Source: Portulaca oleracea | Taxonomy: Eukaryota; Streptophyta; Magnoliopsida; Caryophyllales; Portulacaceae | Length of the DNA stretch: 64,000 nt | Assembly: GCA_029582165.1 (NCBI GenBank) | Contig: CM055881.1 | Location: 22,735,594-22,799,593 of the forward strand | Direction: 5' to 3' | Shown here: in pieces, positions 23,478 to 34,795 of the stretch | How the letters are laid out: every line of letters starts with the position of its first letter | Numbering within the stretch: the first letter of the stretch is position 1 | The notes under the pieces: generated by a model | The model's input: the letters and a program-made list of their open reading frames with translations, nothing else | What the model was told of the DNA's origin: nothing | Database searches by the model: none | Translations under genes and position numbers: made by a program

Positions 23478-24409
23478 CATTAGCAAACCTTTACGAACAA
23501 CAATAACCGAACTTATTGAATGTCCATCATGTTGGCATAACACATGAAGTTTTGCATGGATGAACATCAGTCATATGATTATGAATATCAACTAATATTT
23601 GAAATGAACATCAGGTTCTGTATTAATGACAACCCACTCAAACAATCGCCAGACTACGCAATGTTCATGTATTCATGTATTCAAAACACATTACACAAGA
23701 TTCAAAAAACTTCAGAGAAATACATAATCAATATGATCCAACACACCATATTTAGTACAAAATTCCATTTTTTGGTCGATTATGAACAACAACAACAAAA
23801 ATTCAACATTATCATATACCATGTGCATTAGGGCTGACATGATTTTCATGAAACTATAAACTCATCCAGACAATCATCAAAATATGCAAGAATCGGATAA
23901 ACACAAGCTGCACAACCGAATAAAAACACAACCGAAACCCATATTCCATAAACACTACTCAGCTTACCCCGTTCCTTCACCGCCACCTTCCATTTCTTGG
24001 TCGCCGGAATGCAGAAAGTCGTCCTTCTGAGCAGAATATCGACTGTGTAACTGAATTGCACCCTTCGCCTCTTCAATAGTCTCACCACCAAAATAATGGT
24101 TTTTTAGGAGAGACATCAATTAGGGTTTTTGCTGGAATTTTTAGAAGACAAAGCAGTTAATCTTGGATGAAGCATCAATTAAAATGAGTGGGAAACATTG
24201 GGAATTACCTGAGGGATGTGGGGGGTCGTTTGATATGCATGCATGGAGCAAGCGTGCAATATTTTGGCTGCTGATGGATTCTTGGGCTTCCCATTAGAAA
24301 TAAAAAAAGAAAATGTGGCTGTTGATATGTTCTCACGTGAGAACATCAAACAAAAAAAAAAGTCCCTAATTATTATACTTTCCCGTTAGAAATAAAAATA
24401 AAACACCTC
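23478..24409 (-). other. Mutator interior, right subterminal part with a possible first exon
   Basis: The ATGAACATC repeats end near 23640. On the minus strand an ATG at 24091 opens a 40-codon basic block (MVVRLLKRRRVQFSYTV...) ending near a GGTAAGC donor at about 23970. It may be the first exon of the right-hand gene of the Mutator element. It is not recognised as a known domain. Confidence 0.3.
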
Positions 24410-24506
24410 ATTTAATTTATCCCTGCTATAGATCTTTGAACCAAAGGGATAGGAACTCTCATGCTTCTATTCTCACAAAAGTTCTCTTCTCATTATATCT
24501 ATTCCC
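24410..24506 (-). repeat. Right terminal inverted repeat of the Mutator-like element
   Basis: Inverted partner of 1248-1345. Its outer base abuts the duplicated target TTTATATAA at 24507-24515. Confidence 0.75.
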
Positions 24507-24544
24507 TTTATATAAAGTTGGACTAGCAGATCACCATTCTGGCG

Positions 24545-25759
24545 GTGGACACTCAGTACTTCCATTGCAAGGTTCTTGACTACTCCCCTGACAAGAGCTA
24601 TATGATCACTTTTGTGTATGGTTTTAACACCATAGAGGAAAAAGTGACCCTTTGGGAAGGAATCCATCAGCTACATAACACATACCAAGGAGCATGGAGT
24701 ATTCTCGGGGATTTCAATTCCGTCCTTCACACTGAAGATCGTATCAACAGGACAACAGTCTCGCTGGCGGAAACAAGAGATTTCGCAGAATGCATAGACA
24801 GGTGCGGTCTTACAGAGGTTCCCTGTCATGGAGCATGTTTTTCATGGACAAATAACCACGTGCAATCGAGAATAGATAGAGTGCTGGTCAACAATGACTG
24901 GTTCCTTGAAATTGATTACATGAGAGCAGATTACCTAGCACATGGTTTGTCTGATCACAAACCTATTCTATTCTCCATCTCCTCTGGTCCGACACCCAAC
25001 GACAGATTTAGATATTGCGACATGTGGGCCAGAGACCTAGTTTTCCATGATATCATTCTGAAAGCTAAGAACCAATGCAATCACCACTATGCTCTTCAAA
25101 GGATTAACAATTTCCTCCAATGCACCAAAGCATATCTCAAAAAGCTCAACAGAATGAACTTTCATGATATCCATCAGCAAGTTATCAAGGCTCGAGAACA
25201 TCTGGAAGAAGTCCAAAATGCCCTAGCCACAAACCCAACAGACTTTAATCTCTTGGAGAAAAAGGTTTCTCTGAAACAACAATATTACAAGATGCTTCAA
25301 TCTTCCCAAGAGCTCATTGCACAACAAAGTAAGATTGATGCAGCTGTTTTTGGCGATTCATGCTCCAAGTTTTTCTTTGCTAAGATGAAGCATAGGAAAC
25401 TGTCAAACACTATCTATACACTCACTGATGCAGATGGTAAAATCCATGAAGGCTTTGAAGCTGTGAGGAATCACTTGGCAGAATATTATGAAGGGATGCT
25501 AGGCCAACAGACAATTGATCGAATCTCAATTAGCCAACAAAAAATGGATCTTGGACCCCACTTAAGCGTTGTGCAACAAATCCTCCTTTGCAAGGAATTT
25601 ACTGACGAGGAGATAAAGGATGCCATGTTCAGCATCCCTAATACTAAATCTCCGGGCCCGGATGGTTTCTCAATTGGATTCTTCAAGCAGGCCTGGGGGC
25701 ATATTGGAGATATGGTCATTGCTACAGTCAGAGAATTCTTCCGAACTGGGAAGATGTAG
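24545..25759 (+). pseudogene. LINE ORF2: endonuclease C-terminal half and start of reverse transcriptase
   Basis: This 404-residue open segment has the endonuclease signatures GDFN (near residue 57) and SDHKP (near 140), which belong to the active site of APE-type endonucleases. A linker follows, then the RT entry motif SPGPDGF (about residue 376). The N-terminal catalytic part of the endonuclease is absent because of 5' truncation. The segment ends at a TAG at 25757-25759, and the RT continues in frame from 25778. Confidence 0.85.
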
Positions 25760-27737
25760 CATCACATCAACTCAACAATGCTTACTTTGACTCCTAAAAC
25801 AGATGCGCCACACAACGCCTCTGATTTTAGGCCCATTGCTTGTTGCAATGTCATTTATAAATGCATCTCTAAACTACTGGCGTGCAGGATCAAATTGGTA
25901 CTTCCTCACCTTGTCAATGAAAACCAGGCGGCCTTCGTACCAGGTCGAGAGTTGCTTCACAATGTCCTGATGTGCCAGGAGCTGGCAAGGGGCTTCAAGA
26001 GGAAACATAGCCAATCCCGTTGCATTTTCAAAATAGATATACGGAAGGCTTTTGACAGCGTCCACTGGGAGTTCATTCGGGAAATCTTACATGCTTATAA
26101 ATTCCCTGATTCTTTCAACCGTTGGATTATGGCTTGCATCACTTCTGCCACCTACACTCTTCAAGTGAATGGATCCACATATGGGTTTTTCAAAGGAGGA
26201 CGAGGGCTTCGGCAAGGCGACCCCATATCTCCTCTTCTGTTCGTATTGTCCATGGAATACCTTGCTAGAAGCTTTGCTCATGCTGCTCAAGACCGAAATT
26301 TCTTTTTTTTACCCCCGTTGCAGAAGCATGAAGCTAACCCACTTGGTTTTCGCTGACGACCTCATGGTTTTCTCCGTTGCTGACGAAAACACTGTTCAGC
26401 TCCTAATGAATGCCCTCAATCATTTTCGTGATACTTCTCGGCTGATAGCAAACTCTGTAAAATCGACGGTTTTAATCAAATGGGTCCCGCAAAGGACCAG
26501 GGAGAGGATCCTTGCCATCACCGGATATAGGGAAGGAGGGCTGCCTTTCACATATCTTGGAATCCCTATAACGGATGGTCGCCTTACCAAAATAGACTGT
26601 CAAAAGCTTATTGATAAAATAACTGCCAGAATCAGAAGTTGGCAGACAAGCAACATCTCTTACGCCGGTCGCAAGGTCCTCATAAACAATGTGCTGATGA
26701 GTATGTACACTTTTTGGGTCTCAATCATGTTTCTCCCCAAGGAGGTGACCACCAAAGTCATGAGCATCTGCAGGAATTTCCTTTGGGGGGCGGGGGACAA
26801 CTATAAACGCCTCTGGTAGCCTGGGACCAATCATGTTTCTCCCCAAGGAGGTGACCACCAAAGTCATGAGCATCTGCAGGAATTTCCTTTGGGGGGCGGG
26901 GGACGACTATAAACGCCTCTGGTAGCCTGGGACCAAGTTTGCTGCCCAAAAACACAGGGAGGTTTAGGGATTAAGAATTTGCAACTTTGGAATATGGCGC
27001 TCGTTGCAAAACAGGTGGTAGCTATCGCCAACAGGAAGGACTGTCTTTGGATCAAATGGATCCATGAACGGTACATTAAGGACTCTGACTGGTGGCAATA
27101 CAATCCTAAAGGAGATACTTGTTGGTACCTGAAGAAGCTTTGCAAGATCAAACACAAACTGAGTGATGCCCCTGCGCAGGTTAGGGATAACTACTCAGTC
27201 ACCAAGGGATGCCATTGGTTCTAAGGTGAAGGTTTGAAATGGACTTGGAAGAGCATAGTTTGGAACCGTCTAGACCTGCCTAGGCATTCCTTTTGCTCTT
27301 GGCTCGCAATGCATGACAGGCTCCCAGTCAGAGCCAAGCTACATGTCCATAATCCCAATATTCCAGCGGTCAGCCCTCTGTGTGACATGGCCCCAGAAAC
27401 TAGGGATCACTTGTTTTACCCGTGTCCCTTTGCTACTGAAGCTCGTCGCAGGCTTCAACCTTGGCTTAAACTTCCTACAGCATTCGACTTTGATCATTGG
27501 AGGAGGAAGATCAAAAATCTGAAAGAACCCCCATGGAGCAAAGAGCTAAAGATTGCAGGCTTCAACAGTTACCTCTACAATATCTGGAAAGCCCGCAACG
27601 AGAAGATCTTCAAGCAGCGTCCCCAAACTGAGGAGAGGGTGGCTCACACAACCAAAAAAGTCCTGCAGGATAGAATCTTATACATTGCAAAGAATTCTCA
27701 TAAATACCGGAAATGTATAGATATATTTTGTGCTTAG
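25760..27737 (+). pseudogene. LINE ORF2: reverse transcriptase core and C-terminal zinc region (broken)
   Basis: RT blocks visible are DFRPIACCNVIYK, NQAAFVPGR, FKIDIRKAFDSV and GLRQGDPISPLLFVL. After a frameshift near 26310 comes LVFADDLMVFS with the catalytic FADD. A 106-bp tandem duplication (26722-26827 and 26828-26933) shifts the frame again. The C-terminal part, 27234-27737, has the zf-RVT type region with WLAMHDRLP, CDMAPETRDHLFYPCPFA and IWKARNEKIF. It cannot encode an active protein. Confidence 0.85.
26722..26933 (+). repeat. 106-bp tandem duplication inside the LINE
   Basis: Two head-to-tail copies, starting CAATCATGTTTCTCCCCAAG at 26722 and 26828, differ at one base (GACAACTA versus GACGACTA). 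Because 106 is not a multiple of three it causes a frameshift. Confidence 0.9.
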
Positions 27738-27795
27738 CTCTGTAATTGCTTGGTTTTTGTCATTTGATAATGATATTTAACCATTTCAAAAAAAA

Positions 27796-28895
27796 AAAGT
27801 TGGACTAGGATGAATATATGCCAAAATATTTATCTTTGTAATTTTAAGGGGAGGAATCATTAGATTATGATAAAATATTTTTTTAGGTGATAATATTGTG
27901 ATTGTCGCCCATAATATCATGAATATCTTTTTTCATTAAAGTTAAAATTTGATAGAATACATAACGATATATGATACAATTTGTACGCACACTGTCACAC
28001 ATAAATATATACACAGTTGACTAAAATTAAATTATCTTTTAAATCAATTTATACAAAGTTGGACTAGGATGAATATATGTCTGGATATTTATCTTTCTAA
28101 TTTAAGGGAAGGAATCATTAGATTATCACATAATATTGTTTTAGGTGATAGTATTGCGATTGTCGTCCATAATATCATGCATATCTTTTTTCATTAAAAT
28201 TTAAATTTTATAATAATTAGATTTCCGATCCAGGTTCGAGTTTTCCGGGTTTAGACCCAACCGGCCTGGAACCAGAAAAATGAAAAGACTTGGAACGAAG
28301 ACCGGAATGGTTATCATTTCGTTCAAGTTTTCGGTCCAATCTTTTTGGGTTAGCCGGAACCAAAAAAATGATTAAATTGTAAGGGAAGGAATCATTAGAT
28401 TATGATAAAATATTTTTTTAGATGATGATATTGTGATTGTCGCCCATAATATCATGAATATTTTTTTAATTAAAAATTAAAATTTGATAGAATATATAAC
28501 GATATGATACAATTGGTACGCACACTATCACACATAATATATACACAGTTGGCTAAAATTAAATTATCTTTTAAATCAATTTATACAAAGTTGGATTAGA
28601 ATGAATATATGTTTGGATATTTATATTTTCTAATTTAAGGGAAGGAATCATTAAATTATCACAGAAAATTGTTTTAGGTGATAATATTGCAATTGTCGCC
28701 CATAATATCATGAATACCTTTTTTCATTAAAATTAAAATTTTATAATAATTAAATTTCCGATCCAGGTTCGAGTTTTCCAGGTTTAGACCCAACCGGCTT
28801 GGAACCAGAAAAATGAAAAGACTTGCAACGAAGATTAGAATGGTTACCATTTCGTCCAAGTTTTCGGTCCAATCTTTTTCGGTTAGCCGGTTCAA
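27796..28895. repeat. AT-rich tandem repeat, right part (about 260 bp units, 537-bp higher-order period)
   Basis: Units anchored on AAAGTTGGACTAG occur at 27796, 28055 and about 28587. Sequence starting near 27839 recurs near 28376, giving a higher-order period of about 537 bp. This longer unit includes a segment TTTCCGATCCAGGTTCGAG (about 28225 and 28757). Continuous with 945-1247 once the Mutator element and LINE are removed. Confidence 0.7.
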
Positions 28896-30427
28896 ACCAG
28901 AATAGTATGTTTGTACTATAATAATAATAATAATAATAACAATAATAATTTCAAAAGTAACTAATTTAGTTCACTCTATGCATCGCACGGGTTGACGCCT
29001 AATGGATTTTATGCAGACTAGGAGTCGGGATTTTTCACCCGTTTTTCACCTTTTGTTTCTCCCCACTTTTGTGTTTTCCTGATTTTGCCCCTCCCTTAAT
29101 GAAATGTAAAGCCTCTCTAGGAGGTCATTTGATGTATTTAGCATGAGTCCTTTTGTCTTTTGACACATAGCTCCCCTCTGTCCCCCTCATTGTATATAAC
29201 CATTTACAATGGTTTGGAAGAGGCATTCATTTCACATCTATGCAAAAGTTGAGTTTTTCTCTCAAGCTCTCTACTTCAAGTCTTGTTTACTTTAACCTCA
29301 TTCTAATTGTGGTGGTGTTCAAGCCAAATTCTTTATAGAATTGTGATGGTTGCATCCTTTATCAATTCTTGGTGTGTTTGATAGTACTTGGATGGTAGTT
29401 ATCTTTTATCCTAAGTTCATATCTAGTGTGTGAATCTTTATTCCTAGGGTTTGCTTGTTACATTTACCATCTTCATCAAATTCATCGACTCAAACATCTA
29501 ATCTTACCATGGTACGCTCCACAAAAACTTAACGTTAATTCATAATCTGAAAACATAATTAGAACTTATTATTGAAATTACTATTACAAAAGTTAATATT
29601 TTTCCGAACGACGTTTTAATAAAATTTAGTAAAATTCAGTATGACTATAAATATATTCGAGACACATAAGATTAGTGCTTCTTAAGAAAAGATTGAAATT
29701 TCTGGTCGTGACAGTTTTTCTTTTGGAAGCACTATGAGTGTGCAGTGTGCACTACCTATTTTGGGTACTTGGCCTCTTAGGCCTGTTTCTTCAACCCTTT
29801 TGGGTTTTTAAATAATAAAAAAGAAATGTCCAAATTCCAAAATGTATATGAACATAAATGAGATGTGCAAATTAACAAGTCCTTCACCGTTAAGTTAAGG
29901 GAGGGAGACTTAGACAACTATTAAATGAAATTATAATATTGATTAGATGTCAGAGACTGTTCACTAAATGATTAGTTAGGTTTATAATTATCAACCAATC
30001 AAAACAAGGCTGTCACCTTCCACATTATCATTTTTTCTACCTATTTAATTCATTCATTAAAAATCATTATTATTAAACTAATTAATCAATTTTTTTTTTC
30101 TCCTCAATTACTAACCTCTTCCTTTCGTCTGTAAACCCAGAAGTAGAATAAATTCAAAGCATCTTCTCCACAATTTATTTAATGGTAATCCCACTGTCCA
30201 TGGCAGGTCAATAATACGTAACCCTTGATTAAAATAATTCCTCAAAGGCTGCAATTTCCAGAATTCTTTTGTTAAACCATAGACGCTGGATTTGTGACAA
30301 TCACCCTTCCATTATAATTATAGTCTTATAGATAGACAGTTTTATTATTATCCTAATTTCTTAAGGTGGAAAACAGGGGATATAAACTTAGGCATCTTTT
30401 TAATCAACTTTCTCTTTCTTATCTTTA
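28896..30427. other. Intergenic spacer; possible LTR- or promoter-like segment
   Basis: An (AAT)n run is at about 28918-28948. From 29030 to 29510 the base composition changes, and there is a TATA-like GTATATAAC (about 29192) followed by a CT-rich leader-like stretch. This could be a degraded solo LTR or an unidentified transcribed region; no coding sequence is seen. No feature is seen in 29520-30427. Confidence 0.35.
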
Positions 30428-30707
30428 GGCCATCTTCTTTTTATACGGTGTGGTGCAATGCGGTACCATAATTCACTGTACTATTCAATATTCTTCCATA
30501 CTTCATTATACTTTATCACAATTATTGTCAATATATTTTTTTACTTATCTCTCTCCTCAATTTTCTCCTCTATATTTCACATTCTGTTTCCTCACATATC
30601 TGTCTACTATAACTCACCACAACTAACCACATTTAATCACACTTTTCAATTATTTCATCTCACTGCACCACCACTCCACTCCACCCACTTTATAGAAAAA
30701 CATGACC
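30428..30707. mobile_element. Tourist-like (PIF/Harbinger) MITE
   Basis: Ends GGCCATCTTCTTTTTATA and, inverted, GGTCATGTTTTTCTATA, with TTA duplicated on both sides (30425-30427 and 30708-30710). It is related to the copy inside the bHLH gene at 36829-37052. Confidence 0.75.
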
Positions 30708-30764
30708 TTATTTCATTATTTTTTTAAAAAATTATTGCAGTTGATAGTTAACTCGTAAAAATAA

Positions 30765-30951
30765 GGTCATATTCTTTTGTCAGGTTAATTCTAACTTTCC
30801 TAACTTATCCTAACTTATCTCATCCTAACACAATTTTCCAAAAAAACATCCACTCTAGAAACACAATTCTCCCAAAAAATATCATAATTTATCTTAACTT
30901 ATCCAAACTTAACTATCCTGACTTGAAAATAACTCATTAAAACAGAGACCC
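30765..30951. mobile_element. Tourist-like MITE
   Basis: Ends GGTCATATTCTTTTGTCAGG and, inverted, GGGTCTCTGTTTTAATGAG, with TAA on both sides (30762-30764 and 30952-30954). The interior is rich in repeated CTAACTTATC. It lies 57 bp from the previous MITE. Confidence 0.6.
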
Positions 30952-31138
30952 TAAATCCAAATCAATCAACATGGATTTTCAGTGAATATAGTAAATGAAA
31001 GGAGGAATTGAAGTTCTGTATTCTTTCATTGATTGGGTTTGGTCAGAATCTCAGCACTGCCAACCTGGGATTCTTATTATGATGGTTCATTATATTTGCT
31101 AAAAAGTTAGTAAAATTTAATTGAGGACTATTATATTA

Positions 31139-31393
31139 CTCCTTCCGTCTCAAATAAATTGTCCACTTTGCTTTTTGACGATCTTCGATGTGATACTTCG
31201 ACTATTAATATTTTACGTTTTATCTTAACAAAACTTGTAATATTTTGTTTAAATGAAAGTATTTTTCGTCACAAATCTAATAATAATAGTTTTACACGAT
31301 AACTCAAAATATAATTTAATAAATTAACGGTCAAACTTTGTAAAGTTTAACCTTATTAGTCAAACTAGGACAAATTATTTGGGACGGATAGAG
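31139..31393. mobile_element. Stowaway-like MITE
   Basis: Ends CTCCTTCCGTCTCAAATAAATT and, inverted, CTCTATCCGTCCCAAATAATTT, flanked by TA (31137-31138 and 31394-31395). Length 255 bp, same family type as 22927-23180. Confidence 0.85.
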
Positions 31394-31795
31394 TATTTTT
31401 ACGTTTTTAAGTATTCTACAGCTTTTTCAGTTGCTAGCAGTTAAAATAGAAGACAGAAGCTTCTGTTTTTGGTGTTCAAGGTTAATCAAGTGGGATTTTT
31501 TACCGTGGAAAAACAAAAGGTGTTTTCACTAAAAAGAAATGCCACTAATCATGATTCATGAGTTGACTCCAACTCAAGATAACCTCTAAGTCCTTATCTA
31601 CTTATACAATAAAAGACGTTTGGACGGAAAAAGTCGTTTGAAAATTCTATCATAATTGAAAATTTTTAATTAGGATAATTATTAATTTATAAAAAAATAA
31701 ATCACATATATAAAAAGATTTATATCTCTCTCAGTACGGTTAATTGTTGTAATAAGTTTTTTCTATCAATATATTTTAATTTCCAAAAAGATTAG
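31394..31795. other. AT-rich spacer
   Basis: No gene, RNA or clear repeat recognised. Confidence 0.6.
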
Positions 31796-33437
31796 GTAAT
31801 TTCCTACTTTTGGCAATTACGTTAATTACGGTAATTTTCATTATGTGTACCGTACATGTGGCATGATCGAATCTCATACGTCGATTTTATTTATTTTCAA
31901 TAATATTAAATTTTGATTTTTAAATTGTGAAAATTATGTATAATTAATTAAAAATTAATTTTTCAAGGACTTATTTGTTAACTATGAATAATTTTATGTT
32001 ATTTATTTTCTAGAGTAATTTTATAATAATTATTAATCCAATCTCATAAAAATATTATTTTTTTATGGATTAAACTATCATTTGAATTTATTTTATTTCA
32101 TGACCATAACGATTATGGATAAATACTTTAAATTTATTTTTCGTCTTAAGAAGGATGCTTGTTTTTTTTAAAAACTGTTACGGCAACAACTACTTGACAA
32201 TTCTATTTTCTTATTATTTTTCATTATATATTACGTGACTTTTAACCTCTTATTCAATTTTTTAATCTATACTTATTTCAATTTCTTATTCTTGTTTTGG
32301 TAGCTTGCATATAATTTAAATTTTTTTATTGTTAAAAGTATATATAGTAGTTTCAATCAAAAATTATATTTTATAAGATAGTTATTAAAAAGAATATGAA
32401 ACAATTTTTTCATGAAAATTTTATTTTAGTATCTATTATTATATTCTATTTCTAAGGTTCTGGTCATAATATTAAAATAGTAAATTAATGAAAGGAAAAG
32501 TAAAAATTGTTCTACTTTTGTATTAGATGTTTGTAATTTATGTATGTATGACCTTATGTATTTCTTTTCCTTTTTTGAAAAATTTAAAATGTTCTAATTT
32601 TGCATGCATTAAATATTGGTAACTTATGAATGATTTTAGGTATTTCTTTTTCATTTTTATTAATATTATATTTATGAATGTAATAATAAATGATGTAGGT
32701 TTGGAATTTGCTTTGGAATTCACCAAACATTCTAAATTATTTCTTTTAGGTTTAGATTATCCTTAGGAGTTAGGAGCTTGTGTTTTAATATATTTAATAG
32801 ATTATGATGGATACCAGATAAAAAGATTGAAACAAATTTACCAACCTCCATTGTTTCTGCTAACCTTTCGCCGGAGATACAACTACTACGAGAAATATTC
32901 CCGTGGCCAAGTCTCCCTCGCTCGGATGCAATCTCGAGACCAGCCACTCTCGATCATCTACCCTCGCCGCCATCCAAAACCGATTGTGGAAAAAAAATAA
33001 AATGAAATCGCACTCTACATGGCCGGTGTTTGAGAACATCGTTGTTCTCCAGCACTGGTGACATCCGGTCGTTCGGAAATTGGTACTGGAAAACTGGTCG
33101 GCAACGGCGGTGAGAAGTCGTGCTGCGTTAAACGGCGGAGGCAATTACCAGGGGCATCGTCAATCATGGAAGGCAGAAGGGTTTTGAAACTTAAATTCCA
33201 AGGTGTGTTGTATACAATACCAAAATATTGCAAAAATAATCAGTGAAAGATACATGGTTGAATGGGTAGGGATTTATTTATTAAAAGATAGGTTGCATGT
33301 TCAAATCTCTTAGCTTTAACTTTTTTCAGAATTTGAAAATAAATAAAATCGATGTATGAGATTTGATCATGCCACTAGTACGATACATATGGCAGGAATT
33401 ACCGTAATTACCATAATTTCCAAAAGCTGGAAATCGC
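31796..33437. mobile_element. Pack-MULE-like element with ~100-bp inverted ends
   Basis: The left segment 31796-31905 and the right segment 33330-33437 are inverted copies at roughly 80% identity. Shared blocks include TTAATTACGGTAATT and TCGATTTTATTTATTTTC. A GC-richer central block (32840-33190) stands out from the AT-rich rest and has short frames on both strands (for example minus 32860-33144 and 33015-33233) of unknown origin. No matching target duplication was found, so the exact ends are uncertain. A captured gene fragment is plausible. Confidence 0.5.
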
Positions 33438-34353
33438 TATACATGCTTCCAAATTTTTTTTTTTTTTTTTTTGCAGAATTAGACTACTTATGCTTTCAAC
33501 TATGATAGTTGAAAAAATAATCAATTTTGGTAGAATATCCTTCAAATATTAAATTTTGTAAAAATTATATCTCAACAAATAAGATTACTTATTGTAACAT
33601 ATTCTTTAATCAATATATATTAATTTTGATTTCCTTAGAAGTATATTTTAGAGTAATTATACATTTCAACTATCATAGTTGAAAAAAAATTTCAACTATG
33701 GTAGAATCTCTCAACTTTGTTTGAGGAGCCTGCTTGATCGAGTGTCTGCTTGCTAACTTGTGTTCATATATGAATTACTATTTTACTATCAAATATAATA
33801 GTTGATCAGTAGTTTGGCATATAGTCTTGTGTTCACATACCAATTTAGTCTTTCACTCTTGAATGTAATAATTAATGAGTAGCATATCTTGTAACTTGTT
33901 TTCACACACAAATTTATTCTTTTGTCATCAAATACAATAACCAAGGATCTTAACATCAAATGAAAATTAAGGTAGGTTAAATGTGCATGGGTCATATGTA
34001 TATTGATCTGGTTCGGGAAATAAATGTCAGGTGTATTTAGAATTCTTAAAATTAGACATTTAAAACATGAGTCATGTGTATTTTGAATTCAGGTAAATAT
34101 TTATACCTTTTTGTTCATTCATGAGTTTAATTCGTACTCAAATACAACAATCGAAAATCATAGCATCAAATGAAAATTAAGTTACTTGACCTATCAATTC
34201 TGATGGACTTGTTAAATATAGGTGAAAGGTATATTTTCTTAGGGCCAATACAGGCGATGTGTATTTCAAATTTATGTAAATCTCTAACTATACAATGAAA
34301 GAGGCATGGACGAAAATATTTGTTAGAGTTGCCGCTAGCTAGACTTATCAATT
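33438..34353. other. AT-rich spacer with short inverted repeats
   Basis: A T/A-run occurs at about 33457-33472. Small perfect palindromes CAACTATGATAGTTG and CAACTATCATAGTTG lie near 33497 and 33667. A loose ~60-100-bp repeat containing GTGTATTT and AATTCAGGTA recurs from 34030 to 34290 and again beyond the CACTA element at 34860-34930. No gene seen. Confidence 0.45.
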
Positions 34354-34795
34354 CACTACTAAAAATATATGTATTACCAATCAGTTTTTTCAACCAATTT
34401 AAAAAAGTTGGAAAAACAAACCATTTTAGAAACCATTTCATATTCCAACTATTTTCAAAACTTTTATGGGGGATAAAGGGTTGGAAATTCAATCAATTTT
34501 GCTAAATGGTTCAAAATTTTTCCTACCATACTTTTTCTTACTATTTGAAAATGGTTGGAAAAATGGTTAGTAATCCGACCATTATTCCAGCCATTTACAA
34601 ATAGTAGAAAAATGATGGTAGGAAACATTTCCAACTATTTTAGGAAAAAGTGGTTGGAATTTCCAACCCCTTTTCCCACATAAAATTTTTGAAAAATAGT
34701 TGGAATATGAAATGGTTGCTAAAATGGTTAGTTTTCCAACCATTTTAAACTGATTGGAAAATAGTGGTTGGTAATACACATTTTTTTTAGTTGTG
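34354..34795. mobile_element. CACTA-type foldback MITE
   Basis: Starts CACTACTAAAAATATATG at 34354 and ends, read inverted, CACAACTAAAAAAAATGTG at 34795, with a 3-bp duplication ATT (34351-34353 and 34796-34798). Almost the whole element is an imperfect inverted repeat of AACCATTT/AAATGGTT-rich sequence, folding around about 34570. Confidence 0.85.

Larger units (their letters stand above)
1248..24506. mobile_element. Mutator-like DNA transposon (about 6 kb, expanded to 23 kb by nested insertions)
   Basis: The element begins GGGAATAAATATAATGAGAAG at 1248. It ends at 24506 with the inverted counterpart, which reads GGGAATAGATATAATGAGAAG on the minus strand. The similarity extends about 100 bp inward, and a subterminal TTCTCACGTG block recurs at both ends (near 1418 and 24330). 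It is flanked by a perfect 9-bp duplication TTTATATAA (1239-1247 and 24507-24515). Long inverted ends plus a 9-bp duplication are the signature of the Mutator superfamily. Subtracting the T1 retrotransposon, solo LTR and two hAT elements with their duplications leaves about 6.06 kb. Internal coding remnants are described separately; no intact transposase is visible. Confidence 0.85.
24527..27795 (+). mobile_element. 5'-truncated L1-type LINE, 3.27 kb
   Basis: Flanked by a 13-bp duplication AAAGTTGGACTAG (24514-24526 and 27796-27808) and ending in a poly(A) tail, typical of target-primed reverse transcription. Its ORF2 is cut within the endonuclease domain at the 5' end. It sits 20 bp outside the Mutator element, and its target duplication overlaps the Mutator duplication by two bases. 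Confidence 0.9.

Noticed and set aside
28960..29010. GCATCGCACGGGTTGACG stretch as a Helitron end
   Set aside because: No CTRR-type end with hairpin at the right spacing and no opposite end could be identified.
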